The position numbers and the translations under genes are program-made. From positions 5,456,001-5,520,000 of the forward strand of contig NZ_CP108784.1 in the NCBI RefSeq assembly GCF_045207655.1: 64,000 bases of DNA. The letters run 5' to 3'. The notes under the pieces were generated by a model. The model had not been told where the DNA came from, searched no databases, and saw nothing but the letters and a program-made list of their open reading frames with translations. The DNA is from Embleya sp045207655. Its GTDB lineage: Bacteria; Actinomycetota; Actinomycetes; Streptomycetales; Streptomycetaceae. Positions 1 to 8,977 of this stretch are shown piece by piece. Positions within the stretch are counted from its first letter, which is position 1. Each line of letters opens with the position of its first letter.

Positions 1-1288
1 GTTCATCGCGGAACGGCGCGGTCGCGCCGAGCTGACACAGCACGCCGATCGTGCTCAACGTGACCCGGTGGATCAGCAGGTAGCTCGGCGGCAGGTTGAG
101 CTGGCGGGCCAGCGCGGACGCCGGATTGCGCGGGTCGCCGATCCGCGCGCCCTGCTCGCGCATCCAGGCCCGGGTGAAGGTGAACTCCTCGGCCTCGGCC
201 GGCTCCAGGAACGGCAGCAGATAGTCCAGGACTTCGGCGGCGTCGAGCTTGATCGACGGCTTGACGAAGCCCTCGGTGCGCAACACCTGCATGACGCTGT
301 CCGCGTCGCCCTCCAGCGCGAGTCGGAATGCCAGGCCGATCGGCTCGGGCAGCCCCTCGGGCAACCGGTTGACCGTGCCGAAGTCCAGGACGCCCAGGCG
401 CCCGTCGTCCAGCAGCCGGAAGTTGCCGGGATGCGAGTCGGCGTGCAGCATGCCGGTGCGGGCGGGACCGGAGAACAGGAAGCGGCTGAGCATGTGCCCG
501 GCCCGGTCGCGCTCTTCCTGGCTGCCCTTGTCGATCACCTGGGACAGCGGTTTGCCGTCCATCCACTCGGTGATCAGCACCCGCTCGGTCTGGTGCACCA
601 CGTGCGGCACGAAGATGTCCGGGTCGCCGTCGAACTCCACCGCGTGCGCGGTCTGCGCCTCGGCCTCGAGCTGGTAGTCCAGCTCCTCGGCCACCCGGGC
701 CTTGAGCTCGGCGATCAGCGGCTTGACGTCGATGCCCGGGATCAGCGCGCCGGCGAAGCGCGCGACGTGCCCGAGCTGGTTCAGGTCGGAGATCAGCGCG
801 TCGCCGGCCCCGGGGTATTGGATCTTGACCGCGACGGTGCGGCCGTCGTGCCACACCGCCCGGTGTACCTGGCCGATCGAGGCGGCCGCCGCGGGGCTCT
901 CGGAGAACTCCTCGAAGAGCGAGCGCCAGTCCGCGCCGAGATTCTCCGCGAGCGCCTTGTGCACGGTACGCGCGGGCATCGGCGGCGCCGCGTCCTGGAG
1001 TTTGGTCAGCGCCGAGCGGTAGGGCCCGGCCACTTCCTCGGGCAGCGCGGCCTCGAACACCGACAGGGCCTGCCCGAGCTTCATCGCACCGCCCTTCAGC
1101 TCGCCGAGCACCTTGAAGAGCTGCTGGGCGGTGCGCTGTTGCAGTTCGGCGGCGACGATCTCGGCCGGTCTGCCGCCGATACGCCTGCCCAGGCCCAGTG
1201 TCGCCCGGCCCGCCACCCCCAGCGGGAGGGACGCGAGCTTGGCGGTGCGGGTCACGGCCCTACGCGGAAGATCGCTCACGCGACCCAT
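1..1288 (-). CDS. ABC1/AarF (UbiB-like) atypical protein kinase, C-terminus cut by window edge
   Basis: Belongs to the ABC1/UbiB family of atypical kinases, which in other organisms support quinone biosynthesis or lipid homeostasis; the substrate here is unknown. About 429 residues are visible from the ATG at 1288. The family signature KLGQ is near residue 70, followed by the Ala-rich loop AAASIGQVH, the ATP-binding lysine in VAVKIQYP, and the catalytic-loop and metal-binding motifs LHADSHPGNF and LDFGT. The reading frame is still open at base 1, so the C-terminus lies outside the window. The start overlaps the end of the upstream ThiF-like gene by 13 bases, suggesting translational coupling. 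Family assignment is firm; physiological role is not. Confidence 0.93.
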   Translation of the reverse strand, partial: MGRVSDLPRRAVTRTAKLASLPLGVAGRATLGLGRRIGGRPAEIVAAELQQRTAQQLFKVLGELKGGAMKLGQALSVFEAALPEEVAGPYRSALTKLQDAAPPMPARTVHKALAENLGADWRSLFEEFSESPAAAASIGQVHRAVWHDGRTVAVKIQYPGAGDALISDLNQLGHVARFAGALIPGIDVKPLIAELKARVAEELDYQLEAEAQTAHAVEFDGDPDIFVPHVVHQTERVLITEWMDGKPLSQVIDKGSQEERDRAGHMLSRFLFSGPARTGMLHADSHPGNFRLLDDGRLGVLDFGTVNRLPEGLPEPIGLAFRLALEGDADSVMQVLRTEGFVKPSIKLDAAEVLDYLLPFLEPAEAEEFTFTRAWMREQGARIGDPRNPASALARQLNLPPSYLLIHRVTLSTIGVLCQLGATAPFRDE

Positions 1289-2382
1289 TGTGTCCGACTC
1301 GGCGACGCGGCATGTGTGATGGGGCCCACCTCTTGCGCCGCGTGGGTGGCGCGGCAGTCGCAGCGCGGGTGTGGCGACCAGCTCCGGCGCCGGGTCAGGC
1401 CGTCCGGCAGCTCGATCTCCACGGTGCCGTCCACGGTGGTGGGCAGCGCGCCGTCGAGGAAGGTGAGCACCTGAAGGGCCGCCCGGGCCGCTACCTCGGT
1501 GGCGAGCACCACATCGCACGGGGTCTCGCCGGGGCCGGGCGCCGCCGCGAGCTGGGCCAGCAGGCGCGGCCAGCCCGGGTCGCGATCGCTGCGGGCCAGG
1601 TCCAGGCAGCGCCCGCACGCCGACCGGCCCACCAGCACGAACGGTCCGATCACCCCGGTGGTCTCGCGGATGTCCGCGTACAGGTGCGGGACCCGCTGCC
1701 GGATCAGGCGGGCGCCCGGCTCCGGATCCGGGCGGCCCTCCGGGACGAGCACCGCGACGTCGGGCGTGCCGCGTCCGGCGGGCAGCGCGCAGCGCACTCC
1801 CGGGGCGGAGCGACGCAGCGCGGCCCGCACGGTGGTCTCCCGACGCGGGCGCTCGTCGTCCCAGCCGAACGCCACCGGCCCGGCGTCTCCCGGGCGCACC
1901 GGACGGCGGTCGGCGGGCACCACGTGACCCACCCCGGCGGCGGCGAGCAGGCCGGCCACCGCGGCGCCGACCCGACCGGCGCCGTGCACCGCCACCACCG
2001 CGCGGGCGCGTCGGTCGAGCGCGGCCAGGCCCGCCTCGCCGCTGCCGTGCAGCAGCGCGAGCGAGGTCAGGTCCGGACCCAGCCGGGCGCGCTCGTGGGG
2101 CAGCGTGGGCACCGGGGTGGGCCGCCCGGAGGCGTCCTCCAGCACACCCTCGCGGGCCAGCAGGTTCAGCACCGCCTCGGCGTGCGCGCGAGCGAGGCCG
2201 ACCCGTTCGGCCAGCTCCCAGGTGCGCTCCAGGTCCCGGGTGCCGTCCAACTGCTCGACGAAGCGGGTGGTGGTCGGGTCCAGGCCGCCCACCAGCACGG
2301 CCCGGCGCGGATCCAGGCCCAGTTGCAGGGTCTGTCGATCGCGCCACAACCGACGCAGGGCGGGCTTGAGGAGCGGGCGCAT
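1276..2382 (-). CDS. ThiF-family adenylyltransferase / TOMM leader peptide-binding-like protein
   Basis: A 368-residue protein. The N-terminal third resembles the winged-helix leader-binding region of TOMM cyclodehydratase partner proteins. The middle has a Rossmann-type glycine-rich segment (VAVHGAGRVGAAVAGLL) as in ThiF/E1 adenylating enzymes. Towards the C-terminus a CGRC pair and a CDC pair could bind zinc. The ATG at 2382 is preceded by GGAGG seven bases upstream, which is better than an in-frame start nine codons earlier. It probably forms an operon with the ABC1 kinase, overlapping it by 13 bases. No precursor peptide or YcaO gene is seen nearby, so involvement in a modified peptide pathway is only inferred from family resemblance. 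Confidence 0.8.
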   Translation of the reverse strand: MRPLLKPALRRLWRDRQTLQLGLDPRRAVLVGGLDPTTTRFVEQLDGTRDLERTWELAERVGLARAHAEAVLNLLAREGVLEDASGRPTPVPTLPHERARLGPDLTSLALLHGSGEAGLAALDRRARAVVAVHGAGRVGAAVAGLLAAAGVGHVVPADRRPVRPGDAGPVAFGWDDERPRRETTVRAALRRSAPGVRCALPAGRGTPDVAVLVPEGRPDPEPGARLIRQRVPHLYADIRETTGVIGPFVLVGRSACGRCLDLARSDRDPGWPRLLAQLAAAPGPGETPCDVVLATEVAARAALQVLTFLDGALPTTVDGTVEIELPDGLTRRRSWSPHPRCDCRATHAAQEVGPITHAASPSRTQWVA

Positions 2383-2660
2383 GAGAGGGCCTCCGGAGGA
2401 GCGGTGCACCGGGAACGGGGACGGCGACCGGGCGCGCGGGGCGACTCGGCCGATCCCAGCGTGCCCGCCCGGGAAGCGCCGGGTATTTCGTCGTCCACAG
2501 CCCGCGTATGAATATGCTATTTGGAAATATTAGGCCGAGAAGAATGGAATGGGAATAATCGAACGAATAGTGCTTATGCCCGTGAGAAGCGGTGTCGAAT
2601 ATCCCCCGGCCGGCCCGAAGCGGCGGCGCCCTGTCGGTGCCGTCGGTTAACGTCCTGGTT

Positions 2661-3398
2661 ATGGTCGCGGATCCCGGGGCCGGACACGACATGCGGTCCG
2701 GAGCCCCCTACCAGGGTGCCGTCGAGGTGCGTCGCAGCGCCCGACGGAGACGAACCGTGTCGGCCTACCGGGACGGGGATCGGACCGTGGTCCTGCTCCC
2801 CGGCCGGATGACGCAGACCGAGGAGAAACGCTGGGTCGGCGTGATGCTGGAGCGCCTGGCCGCCCAGGAGCGGCGCCGGCGGCCCAGTGACGAGGATCTC
2901 GCCGCGCGGGCACTGGAGCTGTCCGCCCGCTATCTGGACGGCCGGGCCCGGCCCGCGAGCGTGCGCTGGGTGGGCAACCAGAACACCCGTTGGGGTTCGT
3001 GCACGCCGATCGACGGCACGATCCGACTCTCCACCCGGCTGCGCGGCATGCCGACGTATGTCGTCGACTATGTATTGCTGCACGAGTTGGCGCATTTGCT
3101 GGTGCCCGGCCACGGACCGCGTTTTTGGACACTGCTCGCCGCATATCCGCGGACCGAACGCGCGCGGGGATATCTGGAGGGTGTCGCCGCCGCGAGCGGA
3201 CTCGCGATGAGCGACGACAAGGACGATGTGGACGCCGCGCCCGGCGCCCCGAAGTCGGCGGTGCCGGAACCGGCCCCGCCGACCCGCGGCCGAGCCGCCG
3301 CGGCGGGGGGTCGAGCGGCTCGCAAGGGCACCGCCGCTGCGGACGGTACGCGCGCCGGGACAACGCGCGATCGCACCGCCCGCAAGCCCCGCGGCTGA
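2661..3398 (+). CDS. YgjP-type (M48/DUF45) zinc metallopeptidase
   Basis: A predicted cytosolic metallopeptidase of 245 residues. The zinc-binding motif HELAH near residue 140, followed by a downstream HGPRFW, is the YgjP/WLM signature, and NTRWGSC just before it is also typical. After about residue 185 the protein has a low-complexity Ala/Arg/Lys tail that is not part of the catalytic domain. The ATG at 2661 is chosen because a TAACGT hexamer ends seven bases before it, the layout of a leaderless actinobacterial transcript; there is no good ribosome binding site. An in-frame ATG at 2691 is an alternative. It is divergent from the ThiF-like gene across an AT-rich promoter region. Confidence 0.85.
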   Translation: MVADPGAGHDMRSGAPYQGAVEVRRSARRRRTVSAYRDGDRTVVLLPGRMTQTEEKRWVGVMLERLAAQERRRRPSDEDLAARALELSARYLDGRARPASVRWVGNQNTRWGSCTPIDGTIRLSTRLRGMPTYVVDYVLLHELAHLLVPGHGPRFWTLLAAYPRTERARGYLEGVAAASGLAMSDDKDDVDAAPGAPKSAVPEPAPPTRGRAAAAGGRAARKGTAAADGTRAGTTRDRTARKPRG

Positions 3399-3638
3399 CC
3401 CGGATCCGGCGCGCGAGAGTCGTCGCGGTGCCGGATTCGGGCGTATAGCGTGAGGCGCGTACACAGCCGGGAACCGGTCGCGGGCAATCGCTCGTCGCAA
3501 GCACGAGACTGCCGCCGGGCGTTTTGCCGTACCCGGACCGGGGCGGATCCGATGTTGTAGCGTGCCGTGCGCGGCGGGGACCCAGGTGGTGGGCGCCCGC
3601 ACCGCCGGCGGCGGAAAAGCGGGGAAGGGAGCCACACA

Positions 3639-5438
3639 GTGGTCGAGTTCAGGAAGGGACAGAAGTCGAAGCTGTCCGACCTGACCGCGGGGACCGATCT
3701 GTATGTCGGGGTACATCTGGACAGTCCCGGGCTGACGTTCGACATCGCGTGCTTCGGGTTGGACGCGGGTGAGCGATTGTCCGACGATCGGTACTTCATC
3801 TTCTTCAACCAGCCCAAGTCGCCCGAGGAATCGATCCAGCTCCTGGGCGCGCAGGCCGGTGACACCGAGTCCTTCCGCGTGACGCTGGACCGGGTACCGC
3901 CGAACGTCAACAAGCTCGCGTTCACCGCGACCATCGACGGCGACGGCGTGATGTCCCAGGTCGCCTCCGGCTACCTGCGGATCGTGGCGGGCGGCCAGGA
4001 GGTCGCGCGCTACGCGTTCACCGGGCGCGAGTTCAGCACCGAGCGCGCCGTGATGATCGCGGACATCTACAAGAAGGACGTCTGGCGGTTCTCCGCCGTC
4101 GGGCAGGGCTTCGACGGCGGGCTGCGCGCGCTCCTGGAGAACTTCGGTGGCGAGGTCGCCGAGGACGAGCCGGACGAGGCTCCGAAGCCGGCCCCGGTAC
4201 CGCCCGGCGGTGCCCCGGGCTTCGCCCCGCCCGGCGGCGGGATTCCGGCGCAGCAGCCCGCGCCCTCGTTCGGGCCGCCCGGGGGCGGCCCGCCGCCGCC
4301 CGCTCCCGCGCCGAACTTCGGTCCGCCGCCCGGCGCGCCGCAACCGGTCGGTTCGATGCAGGGCGGTCCGCCCCTCCCGCCGCAGTACAACGAGCCCGGC
4401 ACGCCGCCGCACGGCGCTCCCGGCGGGTATCCGCCGCCGCCCGGCCCGCCGCAATACAACCAGCCCCAGGGCACACCGCCGCACGGCGCGCCGGGAGGCT
4501 ACCCGCCGCCGCCCGGTCCGCCCGGCCCCGGCGGCTACCCGAACCAGACCCCGCACCAGGGCCACATGGCGCCGCCCGCGCATCCCGGCATGGGTCAGCC
4601 CGGCGGCTACCCGCCGCCGCCCGGCCCCGGTGGCTACCCGCCGCCCGGTGGCCCCGGCCCCGGCGGCTATCCGGGTGGCGGTCAGCCCGGCCAGATGCAG
4701 CCCACGCTCCAGATGCCGGTGCCCGGCGGCCCGCCGGCCCCGCCGCAGGGCATGCAGGGTGTCGGCGTGGCCTCGGCCGAGCCGGCCTTCCAGTACGGCG
4801 TCGAGCAGTACCGCGAGGTGCCCGCCGGCGGTCGCTGGACCCAGCAGAACGCCAAGATGGTCCGGGTCGACGTCTCCGGCGGCAAGGTGATCGCCCGCCA
4901 GGGCGTGATGGTGGCCTACCAGGGCGACGTGAAGTTCAAGTTCCAGGGCCAGACCCTGCGCAGCCGCTTCGACAACCGGCAGACCGGCCAGTCGCTCGAA
5001 CTGATGCGCTGCGAGGGCAACGGCGAGGTGTTCTTCGCCGAGGACGCCGCGCACCTGCACCTGGTCGAGCTCCAGGGCACCAAGCTGTTCGTCAACGTGG
5101 CCAACGTGCTCGCCTTCGACGAGGGCCTGACCATGGAGCCGGCCCGGGTCGAGGGCGTGGGCATCCCCGGCGGCGCGCTGTTCGCGCAGACCTTCAGCGG
5201 CCAGGGCACGATCGTGATCAAGACCCAGGGCATCCCGCTGGTGCTCCCGGTGCAGGGCCCGACCTTCGCGGACAGCAACGCGATCGTGGCGTGGACCGAC
5301 ATGGACGTCTCCACCACGACCCAGATGCGGCTGCGCAGGACGGCCTTCCCCGGCCACAGCGGCGAGACGGTCAACCTGCAGTTCCGCTGCCCGCCGGGCG
5401 GCAACAACTTCATCGTCGTCCAGCCCTACGAGGTGTGA
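3639..5438 (+). CDS. TerD-AIM24 fusion protein
   Basis: A 599-residue three-part protein. Residues 1 to about 175 form a TerD-like domain (FDIACFGLD, DDRYFIFFNQ, TIDGDG), the calcium-binding fold of tellurite/stress-resistance proteins. Residues about 180-384 are a Pro/Gly/Tyr-rich linker built from PPPPG and GGYP repeats. The remainder is an AIM24-like domain ending in NNFIVVQPYEV. The GTG at 3639 is preceded by GGGAAGGGA and gives the usual TerD N-terminus (VEFRKGQKS). It is first in an operon with two stand-alone AIM24 genes, seven bases before the next. TerD proteins are linked to envelope stress and vesicle-like complexes; the precise role here is inferred. Confidence 0.92.
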   Translation: MVEFRKGQKSKLSDLTAGTDLYVGVHLDSPGLTFDIACFGLDAGERLSDDRYFIFFNQPKSPEESIQLLGAQAGDTESFRVTLDRVPPNVNKLAFTATIDGDGVMSQVASGYLRIVAGGQEVARYAFTGREFSTERAVMIADIYKKDVWRFSAVGQGFDGGLRALLENFGGEVAEDEPDEAPKPAPVPPGGAPGFAPPGGGIPAQQPAPSFGPPGGGPPPPAPAPNFGPPPGAPQPVGSMQGGPPLPPQYNEPGTPPHGAPGGYPPPPGPPQYNQPQGTPPHGAPGGYPPPPGPPGPGGYPNQTPHQGHMAPPAHPGMGQPGGYPPPPGPGGYPPPGGPGPGGYPGGGQPGQMQPTLQMPVPGGPPAPPQGMQGVGVASAEPAFQYGVEQYREVPAGGRWTQQNAKMVRVDVSGGKVIARQGVMVAYQGDVKFKFQGQTLRSRFDNRQTGQSLELMRCEGNGEVFFAEDAAHLHLVELQGTKLFVNVANVLAFDEGLTMEPARVEGVGIPGGALFAQTFSGQGTIVIKTQGIPLVLPVQGPTFADSNAIVAWTDMDVSTTTQMRLRRTAFPGHSGETVNLQFRCPPGGNNFIVVQPYEV

Positions 5439-5445
5439 GGGGAAC

Positions 5446-6132
5446 ATGGATCAGCAACTGATCGCCGCGTACGGGCAGACCGCACCCCAGGCTCGGATGA
5501 GCGCGCACGGCAACAAGATCTGTCGGGTCAACATCCAGCCCAACTCGCCGGGAGTGTTGGCCAAGCAGGGCGCGATGATCGCCTACGAGGGCTACATCCG
5601 CTTCGAGGGCCACGGCCAGGGCATGCAGCGCCGGATGACCGGCGGCATCACCGGCGAGCGCATGCAACTGATGAAGTGCACCGGCCAGGGCGACATCTAC
5701 TTCGCCGACTACGGCGCGGACGTGGCCATCATGCAGCTCAACCCGAACGAGGGGCTGTCGGTCAACGCGAGCAACATCCTCGCGTTCGACGAGAACCTGG
5801 AACACCGGATCAAGATGGTGAGCGGGGTCACCGCCAAGTTCAGCGGCAACGGCCTGTTCAACATGGAGCTGTCCGGCCAGGGCTGGGTCGCGATCACCAC
5901 GCGCGGCACGCCGGTCGTCCTCAACCCGTCCGAACGCGAGACCTACGTCGACCCGGACGCCCTCGTCGCGTGGAGCACCAGCCTCAAGGTGGGCACCAAG
6001 CGCTCGATGCGGCTCGGCGGCATCGTGGGGCGCGGTTCCGGCGAGGCGATGCAGGTGTCCTTCAAGGGCAACGGCTTCGTCGTCGTGCAGCCGGCCGAGG
6101 ACGCCACCGACCGTTTCCACGTGCGCGGCTGA
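5446..6132 (+). CDS. AIM24-family protein
   Basis: A 228-residue single-domain AIM24-family protein, named after a yeast mitochondrial factor; the bacterial function is unknown. The beta-rich body has the typical alternating Gly pattern and the late motif GFVVVQPAED, matching the C-terminal half of the TerD-AIM24 fusion directly upstream and the following gene. It starts seven bases after the fusion gene with GAGGGGAAC just upstream of the ATG. The three proteins look like paralogues that may assemble together. No signal peptide or membrane segment is visible. Confidence 0.9.
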   Translation: MDQQLIAAYGQTAPQARMSAHGNKICRVNIQPNSPGVLAKQGAMIAYEGYIRFEGHGQGMQRRMTGGITGERMQLMKCTGQGDIYFADYGADVAIMQLNPNEGLSVNASNILAFDENLEHRIKMVSGVTAKFSGNGLFNMELSGQGWVAITTRGTPVVLNPSERETYVDPDALVAWSTSLKVGTKRSMRLGGIVGRGSGEAMQVSFKGNGFVVVQPAEDATDRFHVRG

Positions 6133-6154
6133 CCGCGAGCGAAGGAGGAATACC

Positions 6155-6910
6155 GTGCAAAGCTCGCTTTTCGGCCACGCGCCCGTGCAGACGCCCGAGC
6201 GGTTCAGTCTGCAGAACCCGCACATGCTCAAGGTCCAGCTCGGCAACGGGCTGCCCGACCACTGTCTGGCCCGGGTCGGTTCGATGGTCGCCTACCAGGG
6301 CGCGATCGACTTCGACGGCAACATGCGCTCCGGCGCCGAACGCCAGGCCGCCGCGGCCACCGGTGAACAGCTCAACCTGATGCGCGCCCACGGCACCGGC
6401 ACCATGTGGCTGGCCAACATGGCCCAGTCGATCCACGTACTCGACCTCGACTTCGAGGGCCTGACCGTGGACGGCGAGTACGTGCTGGCCCTGGACAGCT
6501 CGCTGAGCTGGAACGTGGTGGCGATCGAGAGCGCGCAGTCGGTCGCCGGCGCCGGCTCCTACAACCTGGACATCAGCGGCAACGGCAAGATCGCGCTGAT
6601 GACCTCGGGCAAGCCGCTGATCATGCGGGTCACCCAGGGCACCGAGGTGTTCGCGGACGCCGACGCGGTGATCGCGTGGAGCACCCGGTTGTCGATCAGC
6701 ATGCAGGCGCAGACCAACTCGGCGCGCATCTACCGACGCCGCCGGGGCACCGGCGAGGGCTGGAACATGGCCTTCATGGGTGAGGGCTACGTGGTGGTCC
6801 AGCCCAGCGAGATGTTGCCGCCCGTCGACTTCATCTCCTCCGGCGGCTACCTGGCCAACCGCGGCCTGGGCCAGAACGGCGGAGTCCAGGGCAACACCTG
6901 GGGCCAGTAG
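6155..6910 (+). CDS. AIM24-family protein
   Basis: A 251-residue AIM24-family protein, third gene of the TerD/AIM24 operon, starting 22 bases after the second. The GTG at 6155 has an excellent GAAGGAGGAA ribosome binding site. The conserved late motif is GYVVVQPSEM, followed by a glycine-rich tail (GGYLANRGLGQNGG). No signal peptide is visible. A 16-bp perfect hairpin 21 bases after the stop probably ends the operon transcript. Function unknown; the tandem arrangement with a TerD fusion suggests one complex or compartment. Confidence 0.9.
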   Translation: MQSSLFGHAPVQTPERFSLQNPHMLKVQLGNGLPDHCLARVGSMVAYQGAIDFDGNMRSGAERQAAAATGEQLNLMRAHGTGTMWLANMAQSIHVLDLDFEGLTVDGEYVLALDSSLSWNVVAIESAQSVAGAGSYNLDISGNGKIALMTSGKPLIMRVTQGTEVFADADAVIAWSTRLSISMQAQTNSARIYRRRRGTGEGWNMAFMGEGYVVVQPSEMLPPVDFISSGGYLANRGLGQNGGVQGNTWGQ

Positions 6911-6931
6911 CAATCCGGGAACACGTACGCC

Positions 6932-6967
6932 GAGGGGCGCCCGACCGTCGACGGTCGGGCGCCCCTC
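6932..6967. terminator. Bidirectional hairpin terminator between convergent genes
   Basis: A perfect 16-bp inverted repeat (GAGGGGCGCCCGACCG on the left arm) with a 4-base TCGA loop. It lies between the 3' ends of the AIM24 operon and the oppositely oriented Nudix gene. No U-tract follows, as is usual in actinobacteria. Confidence 0.85.
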
Positions 6968-6983
6968 GTGGCGTTCGCGCGGC

Positions 6984-7514
6984 TCAGACCGTCTCGCGGG
7001 CCCGGGCCACCAGCGCGCGCACCGCGTCGTCCGTGTCGGCGGGCAGCGCGTCGAACGCGAACCAGCGCAGATCCAGCGACTCCTCGCTGATCAGCTCGGT
7101 CGCGCCGGGCGGGGCCAGCGCGACGTACTGCACGTCCAGGTGCACCGCGCACGGCGTGTGATGCCGGTCCAGGCCCACCGGCGCACCGCCCGCGAGCAGG
7201 CTCAGCCCGGCGATCCCGGACTCCTCGCGCGCCTCGCGCAGCGCCGCGTCGGCCAGCGTGCGGTCCACCGGCTCGCAGTGCCCGCCGGTCTGCAACCACA
7301 TGCGGATCTTCGCGTGCAGGGTGAGCAGCACCCGGGCCCGGTCCGCGTCCACGATCACCGCGCTCGCCGTCACGTGCCCGTCCCGACAGGCCTTGAGCAT
7401 GCCGTCCTCGTGCGCCGCCAGGTGCTCCAGGTACGCCCCGCGCAGTCGGTCCGCACGGTCGTCGGGCGCGTTCCACTTCGACAGCACGTCGACCGCGTCG
7501 AGCCGTAGGCTCAC
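6984..7514 (-). CDS. Nudix hydrolase
   Basis: A 176-residue Nudix hydrolase, which would cleave a nucleoside-diphosphate-linked substrate; substrate unknown. The core of the Nudix box, REAREESGI, is clear, with GGHCEPVD ahead of it. The upstream half departs slightly from consensus: Asp stands where Glu is usual, and the spacing is one residue longer. The GTG at 7514 overlaps the TGA of the upstream metalloprotease gene as GTGA, so the two are probably translationally coupled. The conserved N-terminal region (RGAYLEHLAAHEDGMLK) is typical of actinobacterial members of this gene pair. Confidence 0.88.
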   Translation of the reverse strand: MSLRLDAVDVLSKWNAPDDRADRLRGAYLEHLAAHEDGMLKACRDGHVTASAVIVDADRARVLLTLHAKIRMWLQTGGHCEPVDRTLADAALREAREESGIAGLSLLAGGAPVGLDRHHTPCAVHLDVQYVALAPPGATELISEESLDLRWFAFDALPADTDDAVRALVARARETV

Positions 7515-8977
7515 GCGCCGGGCCCCTTCTTCCCGTCGTCCTCGCCCTTCGAGTCCTCGCCGCGACCCGGCTCGCCGGCCGGCTTGTCGTCGCCTGCCTG
7601 CTCGTCGCCGGCCTTGTCGTCGCCGGGCTTGTCGCCGGTCGACTCCAGCTTGTCCAGGTCCGCGTCCAGCTCGGCGTCCAGGCCGGAAAGGTCGAGCTCG
7701 GCGTGGTGCACGAAGCCGTCCGGGTCGTCCAGGTCGTCGGCGGTCGGCAGCAGGTCGGGGTGCTGCCACACCGCGTCCCGGCCGTCGACGCCGCGCGCGT
7801 CCGCGAGCGAGGCCCACAGCCGCGCCGCGTCGCGCAACCGGCGCGGGCGCAGTTCCAGGCCGACCAGGGTGGCGAAGGTCTGCTCGGCCGGACCGCCGGT
7901 CGCGCGCCGCCGCCGCAGCGTCTCGCGCAGCGCGCCCGCCGAGGGCAGCCGGGGTGCGGCGGCGCTGTGCACGACCGCGTCCACCCAGCCCTCCACGAGC
8001 GCCAGCGCCGTCTCCAGACGCGACAACGCGGTCTTTTGCTCCGGCGTCTCCTCGGGCTCGAACAGACCCTGCGAGAAGGCCTCCTGGAGCGCCTCGGGGT
8101 TGCTCGGGTCGATCCGCCCCGCGGCCTCCTCCAGCCTGCTCATGTCCACCTTGATGCCCCGCGCGTACGCCTCGACCGCGCCGAACAGGTGCTGCCGCAG
8201 CCACGGCACGTGCGCGAACAGTCGCTGGTGCGCGGCCTCGCGCAGGGCCAGGTACAACCGCACCTCGTCCTGCGGCACGGACAGGCCCTCACCGAACGCG
8301 GTCAGGTTGGCCGGCAACAGCGCGGCCTTGCCCGCGGGCCCGATCGGCAGCCCGATGTCGGTCGAGCCGACCACCTCGCCGGCCAGCGCGCCCAGCGCCT
8401 GCCCGACCTGGGCGCCGAACATCGCGCCGCCCATCCCGCGCATCATGCCGAGCAGCGGCCCGGCCATGCTCTGCATCTCCTCGGGCATCATCTCGCCCAT
8501 GGCCGCGACCACCCGGGTGGCCAGCGGCTCCACCAGCGCGCGCCACTGGGGCAGCGTCGCCTCGATCCACTCGGAGCGGCTCCAGGCGGCCGTGGTGTGC
8601 ACACCGGAGGGCAGCGAGGTGGCCTCGTCCAGCCACAGCTCGGCCAGCCGCACCGACTCCTCGACACCCGACCGCTCGACCGCGCCGATCGACGCGTCGC
8701 CCTGCTGGGCCACGGTCTGCCGGGCGATGTCGCGGGCCAGGTCCCAGTTGACCGGGCCGCCCTCGTACGACAACAGCTTGCCCAGTTGTTGGAAGGCCGC
8801 GCCCAGGTCGGCCTGGTTCATCTGCCCGAACAGCGCGCCGAACGGGTTGTTCGGGTCACCGCCGGCCGCGCCGAAGCCGAACGGGTCGTTCGGATTCGAG
8901 CCGCCGGAACCGCCGCCGGGGCGATCGGGATCGTCGTCGCCCGAGGGCTTGCCGAAGCCGAAGGGGAAGTCAGCCAT
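7511..8977 (-). CDS. DUF2342 zinc-dependent metalloprotease-like protein
   Basis: A 488-residue protein of the actinobacterial DUF2342 family, sometimes annotated as zinc-dependent metalloprotease or F420-biosynthesis-associated hydrolase. The core has the conserved block REAAHQRLFAHVPWLR with two histidines proposed to bind zinc. The N-terminus is Gly/Asn/Pro-rich (PFGFG, NPNDPFGFG). The last 50 residues are an acidic, repetitive Asp/Lys/Gly tail, probably disordered. It precedes and overlaps the Nudix gene by four bases. Protease activity is inferred from annotation history of the family rather than from an unmistakable catalytic motif. Confidence 0.85.
   Translation of the reverse strand: MADFPFGFGKPSGDDDPDRPGGGSGGSNPNDPFGFGAAGGDPNNPFGALFGQMNQADLGAAFQQLGKLLSYEGGPVNWDLARDIARQTVAQQGDASIGAVERSGVEESVRLAELWLDEATSLPSGVHTTAAWSRSEWIEATLPQWRALVEPLATRVVAAMGEMMPEEMQSMAGPLLGMMRGMGGAMFGAQVGQALGALAGEVVGSTDIGLPIGPAGKAALLPANLTAFGEGLSVPQDEVRLYLALREAAHQRLFAHVPWLRQHLFGAVEAYARGIKVDMSRLEEAAGRIDPSNPEALQEAFSQGLFEPEETPEQKTALSRLETALALVEGWVDAVVHSAAAPRLPSAGALRETLRRRRATGGPAEQTFATLVGLELRPRRLRDAARLWASLADARGVDGRDAVWQHPDLLPTADDLDDPDGFVHHAELDLSGLDAELDADLDKLESTGDKPGDDKAGDEQAGDDKPAGEPGRGEDSKGEDDGKKGPGA

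Noticed and set aside
2574..5447. A 957-codon minus-strand open frame opposite the metallopeptidase and TerD genes.
   Set aside because: Antisense shadow of well-supported genes; composition is low complexity and it has no ribosome binding site.
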